Shown piece by piece: positions 11,144 through 23,010 of a stretch of 64,000 nt of DNA; within the stretch, counting starts at the first letter, position 1, and every line of letters begins with the position of its first letter. The position numbers and the translations under genes were made by a program. This DNA comes from Lactifluus volemus (Eukaryota > Basidiomycota > Agaricomycetes > Russulales > Russulaceae), in contig WTXI01000061.1 of assembly GCA_022376515.1 (NCBI GenBank), positions 1 to 64,000 of the forward strand, written 5' to 3'. The notes under the pieces were generated by a model. It did no database searches, was not told the origin of the DNA, and saw nothing but the letters and a program-made list of their open reading frames with translations.

Positions 11144-12735
11144 ATGCCGATGGATCCCAGTTCCATAGGCTCGGATAGACTAAAGCGAGTTCCACGTCAG
11201 CGCAAGGAATGGTTTACTCAATCATGTAGGATTCATTTACCGCAACCGCAACGATTGCTGAGTTGTATCGCGCAGACTCAGCACACCAACGAGTGACCAT
11301 CGGATCGGTCCCAGACGACGTCCTGTTAGAGATATTCTACATGGTGTCGCATGTCTGGTCTCTCGAGGCATGGCATTTAACCTGGCACAAGCTGGTGCAC
11401 GTATGCCGAAGATGGCGATTCATCATTTTTGCATCACCACTCCGTCTCAAATTGCAACTTTTTTGCAGAGAAAACACGCCAGTGAGGAAACTGCTCGATA
11501 TTTGGCCAACTTTTCCTCTCGTAGTTGAGTGGTTCGACTTTAGCTCCATAAAACGCAATGAAGAGGACGAAATCGACAACCTGATTGCTGCATTGGAGCA
11601 TCCTGATCGCGTACAGGAAATTACTATCAAAAATCCACCAAGGGATGGTTTATGGGAACGAATAGCGACGTTGATGCAGGAACCATTTCCGGAATTGACA
11701 TATCTCTGCATTGAGGAGTCATTTTCCCGTGGGGTGCCCCTTCCCAACATATACATAAATGGACCGGCCTCGCGTTTACAAGATCTCTTGCTCCGGGGAA
11801 TCTCATTTCCGTCGTTGCCACGACTCCTCTCGTCTACAAGAGACCTCACATCTCTTCGTTTTTGGGATATACCTAATTCTGGTTATATCTCACCCGAGAC
11901 AATGGCCACATGTCTGTCCGTGTTGCCAAAGCTCGAATCCCTCGTCATCAAATTCAAATCTCCGACGCCTCACCCCAAACGAAGAAACCGACCTGTCCCC
12001 CCACGGACCCGGTCTGTTCTCCCCGCTCTCACTGAGTTGGAATTTCAAGGTATCAGCGAGTACCTGGAAGTTCTCGCGGCCAGAATCGATGCACCTCTAC
12101 TCCGGTTCGATCGCCTCAGGATAGTCTTCTTCAATCAGCTTGTCTTTGATATCCCCCAAACTATTCGGCTCTTTGGTCACCTTGACTCGTTCTGGACATC
12201 CAGACTAAGCTTGAGGTTGGATCGGGCTTCGTTTTCCCAGTGGCAGGCAGTCTTGTATCCCTCTGATATCCCGCCCCGTGGATTGGCGGAACAGAGATGC
12301 TCGTGGCATATAATGTGCAACGCTTTAGATTGGCAAGTGTTTTCAATGGCACAGATATGCAGCCAGATTCTTTCCTTCCGCTTTAGCGTGGAATCACTCG
12401 TTATCGAGTACTTTGAGACCGAGTTGGGCCCCCCGCCAGACATCAAGCCAGACGAGATAGACCCCACGCTATGGCTCCAACTCTTTCACTCATTTCCCTC
12501 TGTCCAGAGTCTTGAAATATCCACCATGCTCGAGCTGTCCATCGCAGCTGCGTTAGAAGGGCTCACGGGAGAATCGGCCGCCGAAGTATTTCCCTCGCTG
12601 CACAGCCTTTCCATTTGGGGGAATATGTCAGACGCCTCGGAAGATGTGCCACAAGGCATACAATCATACGTCACAGCTCGCCAGCATTGTGGTCGCCCTA
12701 TAGCTGTCTCTCGCTGCAGCGACTTAGAACAATGA
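11144..12735 (+). CDS. F-box/LRR-like protein, cluster member 3
   Basis: Predicted CDS is join(11144..11225,11276..12735), 513 residues. Exon 1 (MPMDPSSIGSDRLKRVPRQR..) ends in phase 1 at T|GTAGGA; the 50 nt intron ends GCGCAG. The F-box SVPDDVLLEIFYMVS is followed by KLVHVCRRWRFIIFASPLRL. The leucine-rich part holds FPSLPRLLSSTRDLTSLRFWDIP, PALTELEFQGISEYLEVLAARIDAPLL and WLQLFHSFPSVQSLEI. The tail ends HCGRPIAVSRCSDLEQ. Relative to its plus-strand siblings it lacks the last seven bases of exon 1 (GGACCAG), but the frame is kept. An upstream in-frame ATG at 11030 would add 38 residues. It is the first of five same-strand copies after the E2 gene. Confidence 0.85.
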
Positions 12736-13440
12736 TAAGGACACCAACGCAACCACTGTCCTTGGAGTCTTTCGCATTTGCTTTTTTCCCACTCATTCCC
12801 TTTTCTCCTTCTACCACCTGTCTTCGTCCCGATATCCCGCAATGGCCCGCAATGGCACGTCAGCCACAACCACATTTATGCTTTATGACTCGGCTCAGTG
12901 CTATGTTGCACTGGCCTGCGTTGCGCCCTCCTCTTTATCGCTGATCCCTCCGTTTTCTTTATCACTTTGTCTCTTCTTATCTCAGACCACCTATTCTGCT
13001 TCGCCTCGCGCTCTGTATTAGTTTTCGACCCGTTCTCATCCCCTTACCATTACGTTCCTTGCGATTCGACGTCGTTGTCCCACCAAGTTAGTCTATTTCA
13101 GTTTCGTTCCTGACTTGCACCTTGTCAGTTAGCTTACTCGTTTGTGTTATGGTATCCCTCCTCGGCCTGTTCGTATATGCGTTCAAATTATATGTTGTAT
13201 CTTTTCGAGTCAGCACTTATATTCCGCAAGGACCGCAACACATATGATGAAGAGGTGGTCCCTTATTTACAGCATTGGAGGAGGGGGGAAGCTACTATCA
13301 CGCCGTGCGCATGAAGTTGTAGCCCCGCCTTTATCTGCCGGTCCTGTCTCGTGCCGCCCACTGGCATATCGTATCGCTGCTTCTCATACCAATATTCGTC
13401 CATTTGGACGAGCACACATTTTCTTCGTGTTCGTACTCGA
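12736..13440. other. Conserved 3' trailer of F-box member 3
   Basis: The bases after the stop codon (CACTGTCCTTGGAGTCTTTCGC, then a pyrimidine-rich stretch, then CCGTGCCGCCCATATCG-like and TACCAATATT..CCATTTGGACGAGCACAC) recur after every plus-strand F-box gene in the window. The open frames in it differ from copy to copy, so I read it as 3' UTR and spacer rather than a gene. It ends abruptly where sequence of the E2 gene begins. Confidence 0.6.
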
Positions 13441-14673
13441 TCATAGGGGCATATCCGAGTGCGAATTCATCAAATGGTATATTCGTATAGAACTCTTTCC
13501 CTCTGGCCATCGAGACGTTTCAAAAAGCGTCCGATTGGGTCCGATGCGAGCCTAACCACAAGCGAGCTTACGTCACAGGAGGAGCTCTCCTCGGAATTGG
13601 CCGTGTCGGGGTCGGGGACGGCGACGAGTGTCATGTCCGAGGCCAAGGACGTGCTTACCCTGCCGGCGGTACGCAACTTTGCACGGAAGTGTAACGTAGA
13701 TATTGCGTTGCTTCCTCCAGGAAGTGGGAAAAATGGACGCGTCGAGGATATAGAACGCCTCCTCGCGAGTAGGAAGTCTGTTGTGGGCAACTGGCTGTTG
13801 CCACGACTTCTCTCCCAGCAGACAAGGGATGTCGTCGTGGAGCTAGGACGGACGCGGTACGGGATGTGGAAGGCAATGGAAAAGGCACGTACATTTATTT
13901 TTTCTTTCCAATGTTGTCTTTCATCCCATAGCGGTATTCACAGAGTGTGGAAATCCCTCATATTTGGGTGAGTATTTTTCCCCATCTCCGACTGCATTGC
14001 CTACGAGCACCTAGCTAGGATCTGACCTCATTGCATGAAATACCTCCCATCCTTAATGCAAACATACCCTATCATTACCTTTCATCACGAGAACTATCGG
14101 CCGCTCCTCCTCCCCAGGACCCATTTCAAGGCAATGTATCGCTGCCCGCTCTTCCGCTCGTCCATCACTCTCGAGAGCGTTTCGAGTGGAAGCCGGTCAG
14201 CATTGACTGTACGCCCACACTCAGATATCAGTATAGCACTGTCAACACCGACGGGGCTATATGCACCGACGGGGCTATATGCACCGACAATCCGTGCCGT
14301 GGACACGCACTCTGTGTACAGCCTCGGCACTTCAGCATCTCGCGTATCTTGGAAGGCAGGCACCCAGTACGCTAACACCTGCGGAGCTCCCGCGGCGCGG
14401 CAGGACTCTCACGGTGAGTGACGTTGGTGCAGCCGGGGCCGGAGAGAGTGCGATGCCTGTGCTGGCACCTGGCGGCGGTGTCGGGATCGACGCTCTAGAA
14501 TGCAGGTGTGGGATGTCGACCAGGGAGATGGAAAAGGAGAGAAAAGGCTCAAGTTGGGCATCAGCTGGTCGGCGGACCATCGTGTCGTGTCGGGTGCAGA
14601 GCTGGCTGCGTTTGTGGAGACATGACGGGGTATTGTCGAACAGCCAAAACGGATGATTGCGGAAGGAGTATGA
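13441..14673 (+). pseudogene. Decayed copy of the E2 acyltransferase gene
   Basis: Sequence matching the E2 gene begins in its exon 1 (ISECEFIKW). It then jumps past the lipoyl domain, and resumes with the linker, the subunit-binding domain ([23 protein letters not shown]) and the acyltransferase part. Defects seen directly: loss of the lipoyl domain; a deletion in the acyltransferase linker after LNANIP; a 15-bp in-frame duplication (ATGCACCGACGGGGCTAT region at 14262-14285); loss of bases near 14500; and in the last block ETWRG changed to ET-stop (TGG to TGA near 14624) with VVEG changed to VVSG. The GC donor of intron 2 is still recognisable. It cannot encode a working E2. Confidence 0.85.
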
Positions 14674-15100
14674 GGATGAGACATTTCGCAAACACAAAGA
14701 TGTTTATCGCGTTTCGCAACTGTTATTTTCACCGCCATGGTGGTGTGCTAATCTGCAGTCAATGAAATTAATTTGGAACTTTGGAAACCCTTGTCGTGGA
14801 GGCTGTGTTATTTGTGGGTTCGCGTGATTTCGCGATAACACTTCAAGGTTAGAGTTGTACAATAGTATCCCTCGAGCCACCTCTGCCAACAACCGAGGTC
14901 AATGGATCCTGCCTAACTTAGTACAGTACTACAGTCACCGTTCCTTCGAGTGAGTCTATGACAGAAATGGTAAGTACTCATAAATAACCAATTAGGCGCA
15001 CTTTCAGGCTCAATTACGTACCACTGACTGCACCCCCGGCCCCACTCTCCCGACCAGACTTAATAATATCGCACACTCGTCATTCCCTGAGACTTTTTTG
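14674..15100 (+). promoter_or_regulatory. Upstream region of F-box member 4
   Basis: After the E2 relic comes the same leader as before member 3: CCTCGAGCCACC, ACTCATAAATAACCA, GGCGCAC, ACGTACCACTGACTGCAC and CCCGACCAGAC. An ATG followed by a perfect donor (ATG|GTAAGTACTC near 14968) is conserved in position with the 11030 ATG of the previous copy, hinting at a 5' leader intron or a further small exon. No gene is seen. Confidence 0.45.
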
Positions 15101-16651
15101 ATGCCGATGGATGACAGCTCCATAGGTTCAAACAGAGTTGCACAGGAATCGTTTATGGATGGACCAGGTAGGTCCGCCGTAGGACTCGTCTAGGGTCACA
15201 TCAATATTGCTGAGTTGTATTGTCCAGGCCTAGTGCTCGACCGAGTGTCCATCGAATCGCTCCCAGGCGATGTCCTGCTAGAAATATTCTATCAATATCA
15301 AGTCCAAGACTCCAAGCCGTATGATAGCTGGCTTTCAAATTGGCCCAAGTTGGTGCATGTATGCCGAAGATGGCGATTCATCATTTTTGCTTCACCACTC
15401 CGTCTCAGATTGCAACTTGTTTGCACACCAAATACACCAGTGAGGAAACTGCTCGATATCTGGCCAAAATTTCCTCTCGTAGTTGAGATTGAGTCGCATT
15501 GTTCGAGCGAGGATTTCGAGAACCTCATTGCCGCATTGGAGCATCGTGACCGCGTACAGACAATTCTTATCCGAAATCCACAAATCCGGGATTTATGGGA
15601 ACGAATTGTGACGGTGATGCAGGAGCCATTTCCGGAATTGACACATCTTTACGTTGTGCCATTTCCTGATGTGTTGACCCTTCCCAACACATTCTTGAAT
15701 GGATCCGCCTCGCGTTTACAACATGTCGTGCTCCGGGGAATCTCATTTCCGTCATTGCCACGACTCCTCTTGTCTACAAGAGACCTCACATCTCTTCACC
15801 TTGTCCATATACCTAATTCTGGGTACATCCCACCCGAGACAATGGCCACATTCCTGTCCGTGTTGCCGAAACTCGAAACTCTCATCATCAGATTCCAATC
15901 TCCGACGCCTCACCCCAAACGACGAAATCGACCTGTCCCGCCACAGACCCGGTCAGTTCTCCCTGCTCTCACTGAGTTGGATTTTCAAGGTATCAGCGAG
16001 TACCTGGAAGTTCTCGCGGCCCGAATCGACGCACCTCTACTCGGGTTTGATCGCTTCAAGATAGTCTTTTTCAATCAGCTTGTCTTTGATATCCCCCAAA
16101 CTATTCGGTTCTTTGGTCACCTAGACTCATTCAAGACATCCAGTCTAACCTTGGGGTTTTATTTTGATTATTCGTCACAAACTTCTTCCGGTTTCCTCGA
16201 GTTCTTCGAGGCTGTCTTCTATCCATCTGATATGGCGCCCTCTCCATTGACGGATAACAGATGCTCGTGGCGTATAATGTGCAACGCTTTAGATTGGCAG
16301 GTCTTTTCACTGGCACAAATATGCAGCCAGATTCTGTCCTTCCGCTCTAGCGTGGAATCGCTTGTCATCGAGTGCGACTTCCTGCCAGGAATCGAGATTG
16401 ATCCCACGGTATGGCTCCAACTCTTCCACTCATTTCCCTCTGTCCGGAGTCTTCAAATACCCGCCATGCTAGAGCTGTCCATCGCAACTGCGTTACAAGG
16501 GCTCACAACAGAATCGGCCGCCGAAGTATTCCCCTCGCTGCACGGCCTTTCTATTGTGGGTATGTCAGCTGCGCCACAAGGCCTACAATCATTCGTCACA
16601 GCCCGCCAGAATTGCGGTCGCCCTGTAGCTGTCTCTCGCCGCGGCGAATGA
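15101..16651 (+). CDS. F-box/LRR-like protein, cluster member 4
   Basis: Predicted CDS is join(15101..15167,15228..16651), 496 residues. Exon 1 encodes MPMDDSSIGSNRVAQESFMDGP and stops in phase 1 (CCAG|GTAGGT). The 60 nt intron ends TCCAG, and the split codon is Gly. The F-box SLPGDVLLEIFYQYQ is followed by KLVHVCRRWRFIIFASPLRLRLQLVC. The receptor-like part contains FPSLPRLLLSTRDLTSLHLVHIP, PALTELDFQGISEYLEVLAARIDAPLLGFDRFKIVFF and WLQLFHSFPSVRSLQIP. It is very close to members 3, 6 and 7. Together with member 3 it brackets the decayed E2 copy, so the two are products of one segmental duplication. Confidence 0.87.
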
Positions 16652-17763
16652 GGACACGTAAGGTCAGCGCAGCCACTGTCCTCGGAGTCTTTCACATTTG
16701 CTTCTTTACACTCCACTCGTTCCCTTTCCACCTTTTACGATCTGTCCTCGTCCTGTTGTCTTCTGTTCCCGACTGCGATTCTGAATGCTCATGTGTCATC
16801 AACTCAGTGGCGTCAGCACGCCCTCCGCCCCGTCTTGTACTCCACAATGCCACCTCGGCCACGACCACGACCACCCTTTATGCCTCAATTCAGTGCTATG
16901 TTGCACTGGTCCGCGTTGCGTTTACTTTCCCCTCCTCTCTATCGCTGACCCCACTATGTCGCTTATCTCTTTGTCTCCTCTTATCTCAGACCACTTACCA
17001 CGCCTCGCATCGCATTCTATATTAGCTTGCGTCCCATTCTCGATTCCTTACGATTACTTCCCTTGCGGTTCGACGCCCTTGTCCCACCAAGTCCACCTAT
17101 TTCGGTTTTGTTCTTGACTTGCACTTCGTCTTTTCGTCAGTTAGCTTACCCATTTGTGTTGTGGTATCTTCCCTCCTTCTTGGTTTGTACCCCGTATATG
17201 CATTCAAATTGTATGTTTTTTTGTTCAAATCAGCGTTTATGTTCCGCAACACGTATGATGAAGACGCTGTCCCCGTGTTGGCAGGACTGAAGGAGGAGTG
17301 TGGCCCAGCCTTTCTCTGTCGATCCCGTCCCTCCTCCCGTATGCTATCGTCCGTGCCGCCCATATCGTGTCGCTACTTCCAATACCAAAAATGCGTCCAG
17401 TTGGACGAGCGCACGTTTTTTTCGTGCTCGTGTTCAAATACTGATACCGCAGTTCGGAAAACCTGGTTTGTCCTCCAATGGCATTGCCAATATGTAACAC
17501 AGAAGTACGCGACGTTGAGGTAAAGCTCACGAACTTGGGACTTGTTATAATAGTTAGGAATGGCCGGGCACGCTAGTAACCGTACCGTTCTTGATCGGTG
17601 CCTATCCACTGCAAGTTAGGAAGCTATCAGTCTAATCATCCCATCTCTCTTACAAGTTCTTCTGTTAGGAAGTGCACGTACTGTATCCTTCCAAATACAC
17701 GAAAACAATGTTCCAACCGGGGAAAAAGGATCGACATAGATAACCTAGATAAGATTCCAGCCC
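16652..17763. other. 3' trailer of F-box member 4 and 3' flank of a Rab relic
   Basis: The first ~850 bp are the conserved pyrimidine-rich trailer (TCCTCGGAGTCTTTCACAT..., then CCGTGCCGCCCATATCGTGTCG and GGACGAGCGCACG). Unlike the copies at 13440 and 21975, it runs on into CAAATACTGATACCGCAGTT and does not switch to E2 sequence. From about 17630 the block CTTCTGTTAGGAAGTGCA ... GATCGACATAGATAACCTAG matches the DNA just downstream of the intact Rab gene, so it is probably the Rab 3' UTR. No gene is supported. Confidence 0.55.
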
Positions 17764-19060
17764 TCACGAAGAACAGCAAGTACTTCTAAATGTCTTCTTT
17801 TGCCCAATCATAGCTTGATCAAGACCGACCATACTGCCGTTCCTCACCCCAATCGGCGGCTCTGCCCACGAACCCTCCCATTCCCTGCGCGTGACGATGC
17901 GCTGTGCGATGTCGGCAAACACAGCCGAGACACCCGCGCCGGTCTTAGCCGAAGTGAAGAATAACTTGGGTCCTCGCGGGAGGCGAGGTGGCATGGCTCG
18001 TGCTAGGGCTTGCGCCGTGGCGTATCACGCTGACATGATTGTGGGTGCGGTGGATATGGATATCGTCGATGATGAGAGCGAGTGTCTCCGAGTCGTGCGG
18101 GATCTATTATTGTGAGCGTGTAACAATGGAAAAGAGAATGAAGGGGAGCGAGAGCACGAGAGTGGGGAGGACGGCGCGGATTCGAATGGTTCGCGGTGAG
18201 CACAATCGGGAAAGGAGGAAGCGGGAGTGTGGAAGGAGGTGAAGCCCGTGTGGGTAGAGCCGAGGGTGCCGCCGTGCGCCGCCGCGAAGCTGAGTTGGGA
18301 GTTGCGCGAGTGGGATTTGGATGTGCGATTGTCATGATGCGAAGCGAGGTCGATCGAGGAGGGATCATGATGGTGGGAACTGAAGTATCCGTGTCGACTT
18401 CGGGATCACCGTCGGCGTCCGGGGTGGCGTGGGCGGTGCTGGTCTCATCCAAGAGGATGATACCTTCTGACTGAGATGTATCCGGATTCAAATTTCCGTT
18501 CGTATATACGCACATTTCATCGTTGTCGGATCCATTGACGACGTGGGCGGGTAACTAGGTTCTCTCGTCCACCGGCGTTGCTGGACTGCTGATAAATCGC
18601 GTGTCCGAGGGTGGAACGAGCTCGCCGATGAGGCGCAACGCATCCTCTTTCATACTAGTAGTAGCTTTATCCGAACCAGAGATGAGGTCGATCTTCTAAC
18701 CGCCACGAGGCAGGATTCTGCCATGTCTTCAGTGCGAGCGGTACGCAGGTACGAAATTCGGACCACCATCGGGTGAGGGCGTGCAGCGCCGCAGGATTAT
18801 TGACGTCACGTCGAACATGAGAATCCGCACCACGAAAATATGCAGTAGAGGGTGAGGAGAAGCGTCCTTGGCCGGCGGTATCATGTAGTTGTAAGAGTCG
18901 AATCGCGTGAGTGGTGCGCAGCTAGCGAGGATACAACAAACAAAGGGGAGGAACGACTTGGACGTAGCCAGACTTGGAGAGTAACATGTTCGTCTGGATT
19001 GGAGTGATGAGGTAGCGTTTTGGAGATGAAATAGGTACCAATAGTGACCAGAGACATACT
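17764..19060 (-). pseudogene. Rab7-like GTPase pseudogene, copy 1
   Basis: This is a decayed copy of the gene at 35296-36718. The C-terminal end is well kept (LFFTSAKTGAGVSAVFADIAQR ... ending FRSTCCSS). The insert region is kept in pieces (NGNLNPDTSQSEGIILLDETSTAHATPDADGD). Exon 2 is visible as FISKTLPHHSNPDEHVTLQVW. The frame is broken between these pieces, and WDTAGQE, the NKTD region and exon 1 with the GDSGVGKT P-loop are disrupted or missing. Without a P-loop it could not bind GTP. It lies tail to tail with F-box member 4. Confidence 0.8.
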
Positions 19061-19808
19061 TTTGTTGTCCACTCGTAGTCGTCGTTGTCGGCGCACCTCC
19101 CAATACCCCCCTCTCAAGGTGTCAGTATCCCGGGAATGCGAGTGGGACTGTGATGGATGAGCTGGTCTGTGCGTGGATCCCGAAGGACGAGTTGGTCTGC
19201 GGGGCAGTAGACGCGGGTGCCGTCACGAGTTTTGTCCCAGTTTGCTGATGTAGCCTTGCACCCTACGACTCGCTACGAGTTCAAGTTTAGTTCATCGCGC
19301 ATTTCATCCACACGGACTCCTCCAAGACAGATGGCTGCTGGCCTTTGAGACGGCGCCATTCTCGACATCTATTTCCCAGGCCATTGTTTATCACTTATGC
19401 GGCCCTCCAACGGTCCATTTTTCGAGCTTCGCGCAATGAAAAGGAAGGTACCAGGCCTGCAACTCGCTGTTATTATCATGCACATCTGAGTCAGTCATTC
19501 ATCGTAGTAGACCGATGATGCTTTTGCTTTTCACAGTACAATCATCAGGACTTGAATACATCTCGGGCTCATAGCTAAAGAGTACAGAGGTAAATTCCCA
19601 CAAATCCAGACTTTTCTTACACACAACATCGTCTACCATGCTGGTGGACTTTGAGTCATCTTCGCCCATAGCTATTGTGACATCGTGTGACCTGCCGACT
19701 CCTGACGATGATCCTATAAATTCCGATTACCCACTCAGGAGGCGCCACTAACTCCTTTCTCCTGTCTCCTGACCAGGAAACAGTATTGCCCGCTGGTCAC
19801 TCCCTAGG
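19061..19808. other. Spacer and leader upstream of F-box member 5
   Basis: About 750 bp without a gene. A short repeat, GATGAGCTGGTCTG / GACGAGTTGGTCTGCG, lies near 19155-19200. The last 100 bp hold a reduced version of the leader seen before the other plus-strand F-box genes (CTGACCAGGAAACAGTATTGCCC), more diverged than elsewhere. Confidence 0.45.
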
Positions 19809-21370
19809 ATGCCGGTGGATGCCAGTGGCAGCTTCAACTTCATAGGCTGGAACAGAGTAAAGCGTATTGCACGCTCAGGTAGGGCTCATCTAGGGCCAGT
19901 GCAACGAATACTGAGTTGTATTGTGCAGGCCTCGTGCTTCAACCAACGCCCATCGGATTGCTCCCAGACGATGTCCTGCTAGAAATATTCTATCAAGCCT
20001 CCAAAGATTTTACTATATGGCATTTGATTTGGCCCAAGCTGGTTCACGTATGCCGAAGATGGCGACTCGTCATTTTTGCGTCACCATCCCTTCTCAAATT
20101 GCAACTTTTGTGCGCATCAAAAGCGCCAGTGAAGAAGCTGCTCGATATCTGGCCAAAAATTCCTCTCATAATCGAGAATGACTCGAAACGGTCGAGTGAG
20201 GCCAAAATCGCCAACCTGATTGCCGCATTGGAGCATCGTGATCGAGTACAGGAAATTGCTATCAGAGATCCACTAACCCGGGATGGTTTATGGGAACGAA
20301 TAGCGATGGTGATGCAGGAGCCATTTCCGGAATTGTCAGCTCTTTGCCTTCAATCATTGTCTGGTGTGTTAACCCTTCCCAACACATTCTTGAATCGATC
20401 TGCCCCGTGTCTACAAGATCTCACTCTCTCAGAGATCTCATTTCCGTCATTGCCACAACTCCTCTTGTCTACAAGAGACCTCACATCTCTTCATCTTTTC
20501 AATATACCTAATTCTGGGTACATCCCACCCGAGACAATGGCCACATGCCTGTCAGTGTTGCCGAAGCTCAAATTCCTCACCATCAACTTCCGATCTCCGA
20601 CGTATCTCCCCAGACGAGGAAACCGACCTGTCCCACCACAGACCCGGTTTGTTCTCCCCGCTCTCACCGAATTGGATTTTCAAGGTATCAACGAGTACCT
20701 GGAAGTTCTCGTGGCCCAAATCGATGCACCTCTACTCAGGTTCGATCGCTTCAAGATAGTCTTCTCCGAACGGGTTCACTTTGATCTTCCCCAAACTATT
20801 CGGTTCTTTGATCACCTTGACTCATTCGGGACATCCAGTCTAACCTTGAGATTTAATGGATGGCCTTTTTCTCTCGACTCCTCCCGCGAGGCTGTTTTCT
20901 TTCCATCTCATATCGTGCCTTGTGAATTCATAATGATGGGGAACTGGTTATGCGATACCATAGATGACTTGTCCTACGGTTTGGGTTTGCAAGTGTCTTC
21001 AATGGCACAGATCTGCAACCAGATCCCGTCCTTCCGCTCCAGCGTGGAATCGCTCGTCATCAGGTGGGACGGTTACAGCTCCCTGCAAGAAATCAAGATA
21101 TATCACACGGCATGGCTCGATCTCTTTCGCTCATTTCCCTCTGTCCAGAGTCTTCAAATACCTGCCATGCTAGAGCAGTCCATTGCAGACGCGTTAGTGG
21201 GGCCAACGGGGGAATTTGCCACCTATCTATTACCCTCGCTACATAGCCTTTCCATTGTGGGGCGCGTGTCAGACAAATTTGCGTCAAAAGGCATACAATC
21301 ATACATCACAGCCCGCCAGAATTGTGGTCGTCCAGTAACTGTCTCTCGCCCGGGTCGCCGCCGCAAGTGA
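19809..21370 (+). CDS. F-box/LRR-like protein, cluster member 5
   Basis: Predicted CDS is join(19809..19878,19929..21370), 503 residues. Exon 1 encodes MPVDASGSFNFIGWNRVKRIARS and ends in phase 1 (TCAG|GTAGGG); the 50 nt intron ends GTGCAG. The F-box LLPDDVLLEIFYQAS is followed by KLVHVCRRWRLVIFASPSLLKLQLLC. The receptor region is the most diverged of the plus-strand group: FSERVHFDLPQTIRFFDHLDSF, a longer variable loop before SSMAQICNQIPSFRSSVESLVI, and WLDLFRSFPSVQSLQIP in place of WLQLFHSFP. The tail ends VTVSRPGRRRK. No defect is visible in its exons. Confidence 0.86.
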
Positions 21371-21975
21371 GGACACCGTATGGTAAGCGCAGCCACTGTC
21401 CTTGGAGTCTTTCGCATTTTGCTTCTTTCCACTCCACTCGTTCCCTTTCCTCCATCTACCACCTGTCCTCATCCCTTTTATCTTCCGTTTCCGACTGCGA
21501 TTCTAGATACTCATGTGCCATCAGCCCAGTGGTGCCAGCGTGCCCCGGCCTCCGCCTTGTCTTGTACTCCGCAAAGCCCACTCAGCCACAACTGAACCCC
21601 TTTACAATCGCTGACCCCATTGTGTCATCTACCTCTTTGTCTCCTCTTATTTCAGACTGCTCACCACGCATCGCATTGTGTTGTATATTATTTTGCCAAC
21701 CAATCTCGTTTCCGTATCATTACTTTTCTTGCTGTTCGACGCCTTTGTCCCACCAAGTCAGTTGGCTTACCCGTTTGTGTTATGGCATCTCTCCTCCTTG
21801 CCCTGTTCCCTGTATTTGAATTCAAAATGTATGTTTTTTTTCTCTGGGCGCAAAGTTGTGGCCCCGCATTTCTCTGTCGTTCCATCCTTCCTCTTGTATA
21901 CAATCGCCGCTCATATTGTATCGCTACCTCCAATACTAAAAATGCGTGTTTAGCGTTTTTCTTGTACTCGTACTC
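21371..21975. other. 3' trailer of F-box member 5
   Basis: This is another copy of the pyrimidine-rich trailer (CCACTGTCCTTGGAGTCTTTCGC, then AATACTAAAAATGCG and TACTCAATCAT). As after member 3, it breaks off at TACTC(G/A)ATCATA and passes directly into E2-gene sequence. No gene is seen. Confidence 0.55.
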
Positions 21976-22450
21976 AATCATATAAGGGCATAACCAAGTG
22001 CGAAGTCATTAAATGGTATGTTCATGCAACCCTTCCCCCCTATCCATTGAACACTCACCTGTAAAGTGAAGAGTGATATAGCCAGCGCGGGGATAACGAG
22101 TCCGTATGAAGGTACTGTGTAAAGACAGGTAGCCAAAGTTAGTGAAGGTCTGCGCGTCATTGAGGTCGACGAAGAAGCGCCAGATCTGTTTGATGTTCTA
22201 ACATCTGAGTCCCCCGATGTGAGCCCAACCACGGGCGCGCTTACACCACAAGAGGAGCGTGTCCGAGTCGCTCCCGGGCCGGGAACTAACCCGGTGATTC
22301 CGAACCGTAGATCGCATCGGAAAGGCCAGTAGCTCGTCATTTGCATCAACTAGATCCGGATAACACCCTCCTCGGAATCGACCGTATCGGGATCGGGGTC
22401 GGCGACCAGTGTCAAGTTCGAGGCCAAGGACGTGCTTTCCCTACCCGCAC
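21976..22450 (+). pseudogene. Second, shorter E2 acyltransferase relic
   Basis: The sequence reads GGGCATAACCAAGTGCGAAGTCATTAAATGG, which is exon 1 of the E2 gene. Broken remains of the lipoyl domain follow (frame lost around GTGAAGAGTGATATAGCCAG), then the linker ([22 protein letters not shown]) up to GCCAAGGACGTGCTTTCCCTACCCGCA. There it stops, inside the start of the subunit-binding domain, and joins reversed Rab sequence. Several frameshifts and the missing second half make it a pseudogene. Confidence 0.8.
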
Positions 22451-23010
22451 TGCTGTTCCTCACCCCATTCGGCGGCTCTGCCCGCGTTCCCAGCGCGTGA
22501 CGACACGCTGGGCGATGTAGGCAACACATCCGAAACGCCCGCGCCCGTTCTAGCCGAAGAGAAGAATAACTTGGGTCCCTGCGAGGGACAAGGTGGTATG
22601 CCTCTTGCTAGGGCTTGCGTGGTGGCGTATCACGCAGGCGTGACCCGAGTCATGGATGCGGTGGATATCGATATTGTCGAGGATGAGAGCGAACGTATCT
22701 AAGTCGTGCAGAAGCTATCATGAGTGCGCAGAAATGGAATGCGAGAGTGGGAGGAGAGCGCGGATTGGAATGGCTCGGCGTGAGGAGGAAGCGGGAGTGT
22801 GGAAGGAGGTGAAGCCCGTGTAGGTCGAGCCGAGGGTGCCGCCGTGCGCCGCGAAAGCTGAGTTGGGAGTGTGCGTTTGTGGTGATGCGAAGCGAGGTTG
22901 ATTGAGGATGTACGAGCTGGGATAGTGATGCGTGGGAACTGAGGTACCGTCGGGGTCCGAGGTAGCGCGGGGGCCGCTACACGATTTAAATTTCCGTTCC
23001 AGCGCATGCA
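22451..23010 (-). pseudogene. Rab7-like GTPase pseudogene, copy 2
   Basis: Reversed sequence of the Rab gene begins at the junction with the E2 relic, inside the C-terminal part, so the terminal Cys motif is absent. It includes remains of the FFxSAxTGAGVSD region, the ARACVVAYH / RYATAQALAR-like stretch on the opposite strand, and the insert region (HPARSSTHNR-like, RTSSINLASHHHKRT). Several indels break the frame. GTP-binding motifs G1-G4 are not found. Confidence 0.7.

Noticed and set aside
13142..14656. A second functional E2 gene
   Set aside because: The lipoyl domain is missing, frames are broken, the motif DHRVVEG reads DHRVVSG, and a TGG codon is TGA near the end.
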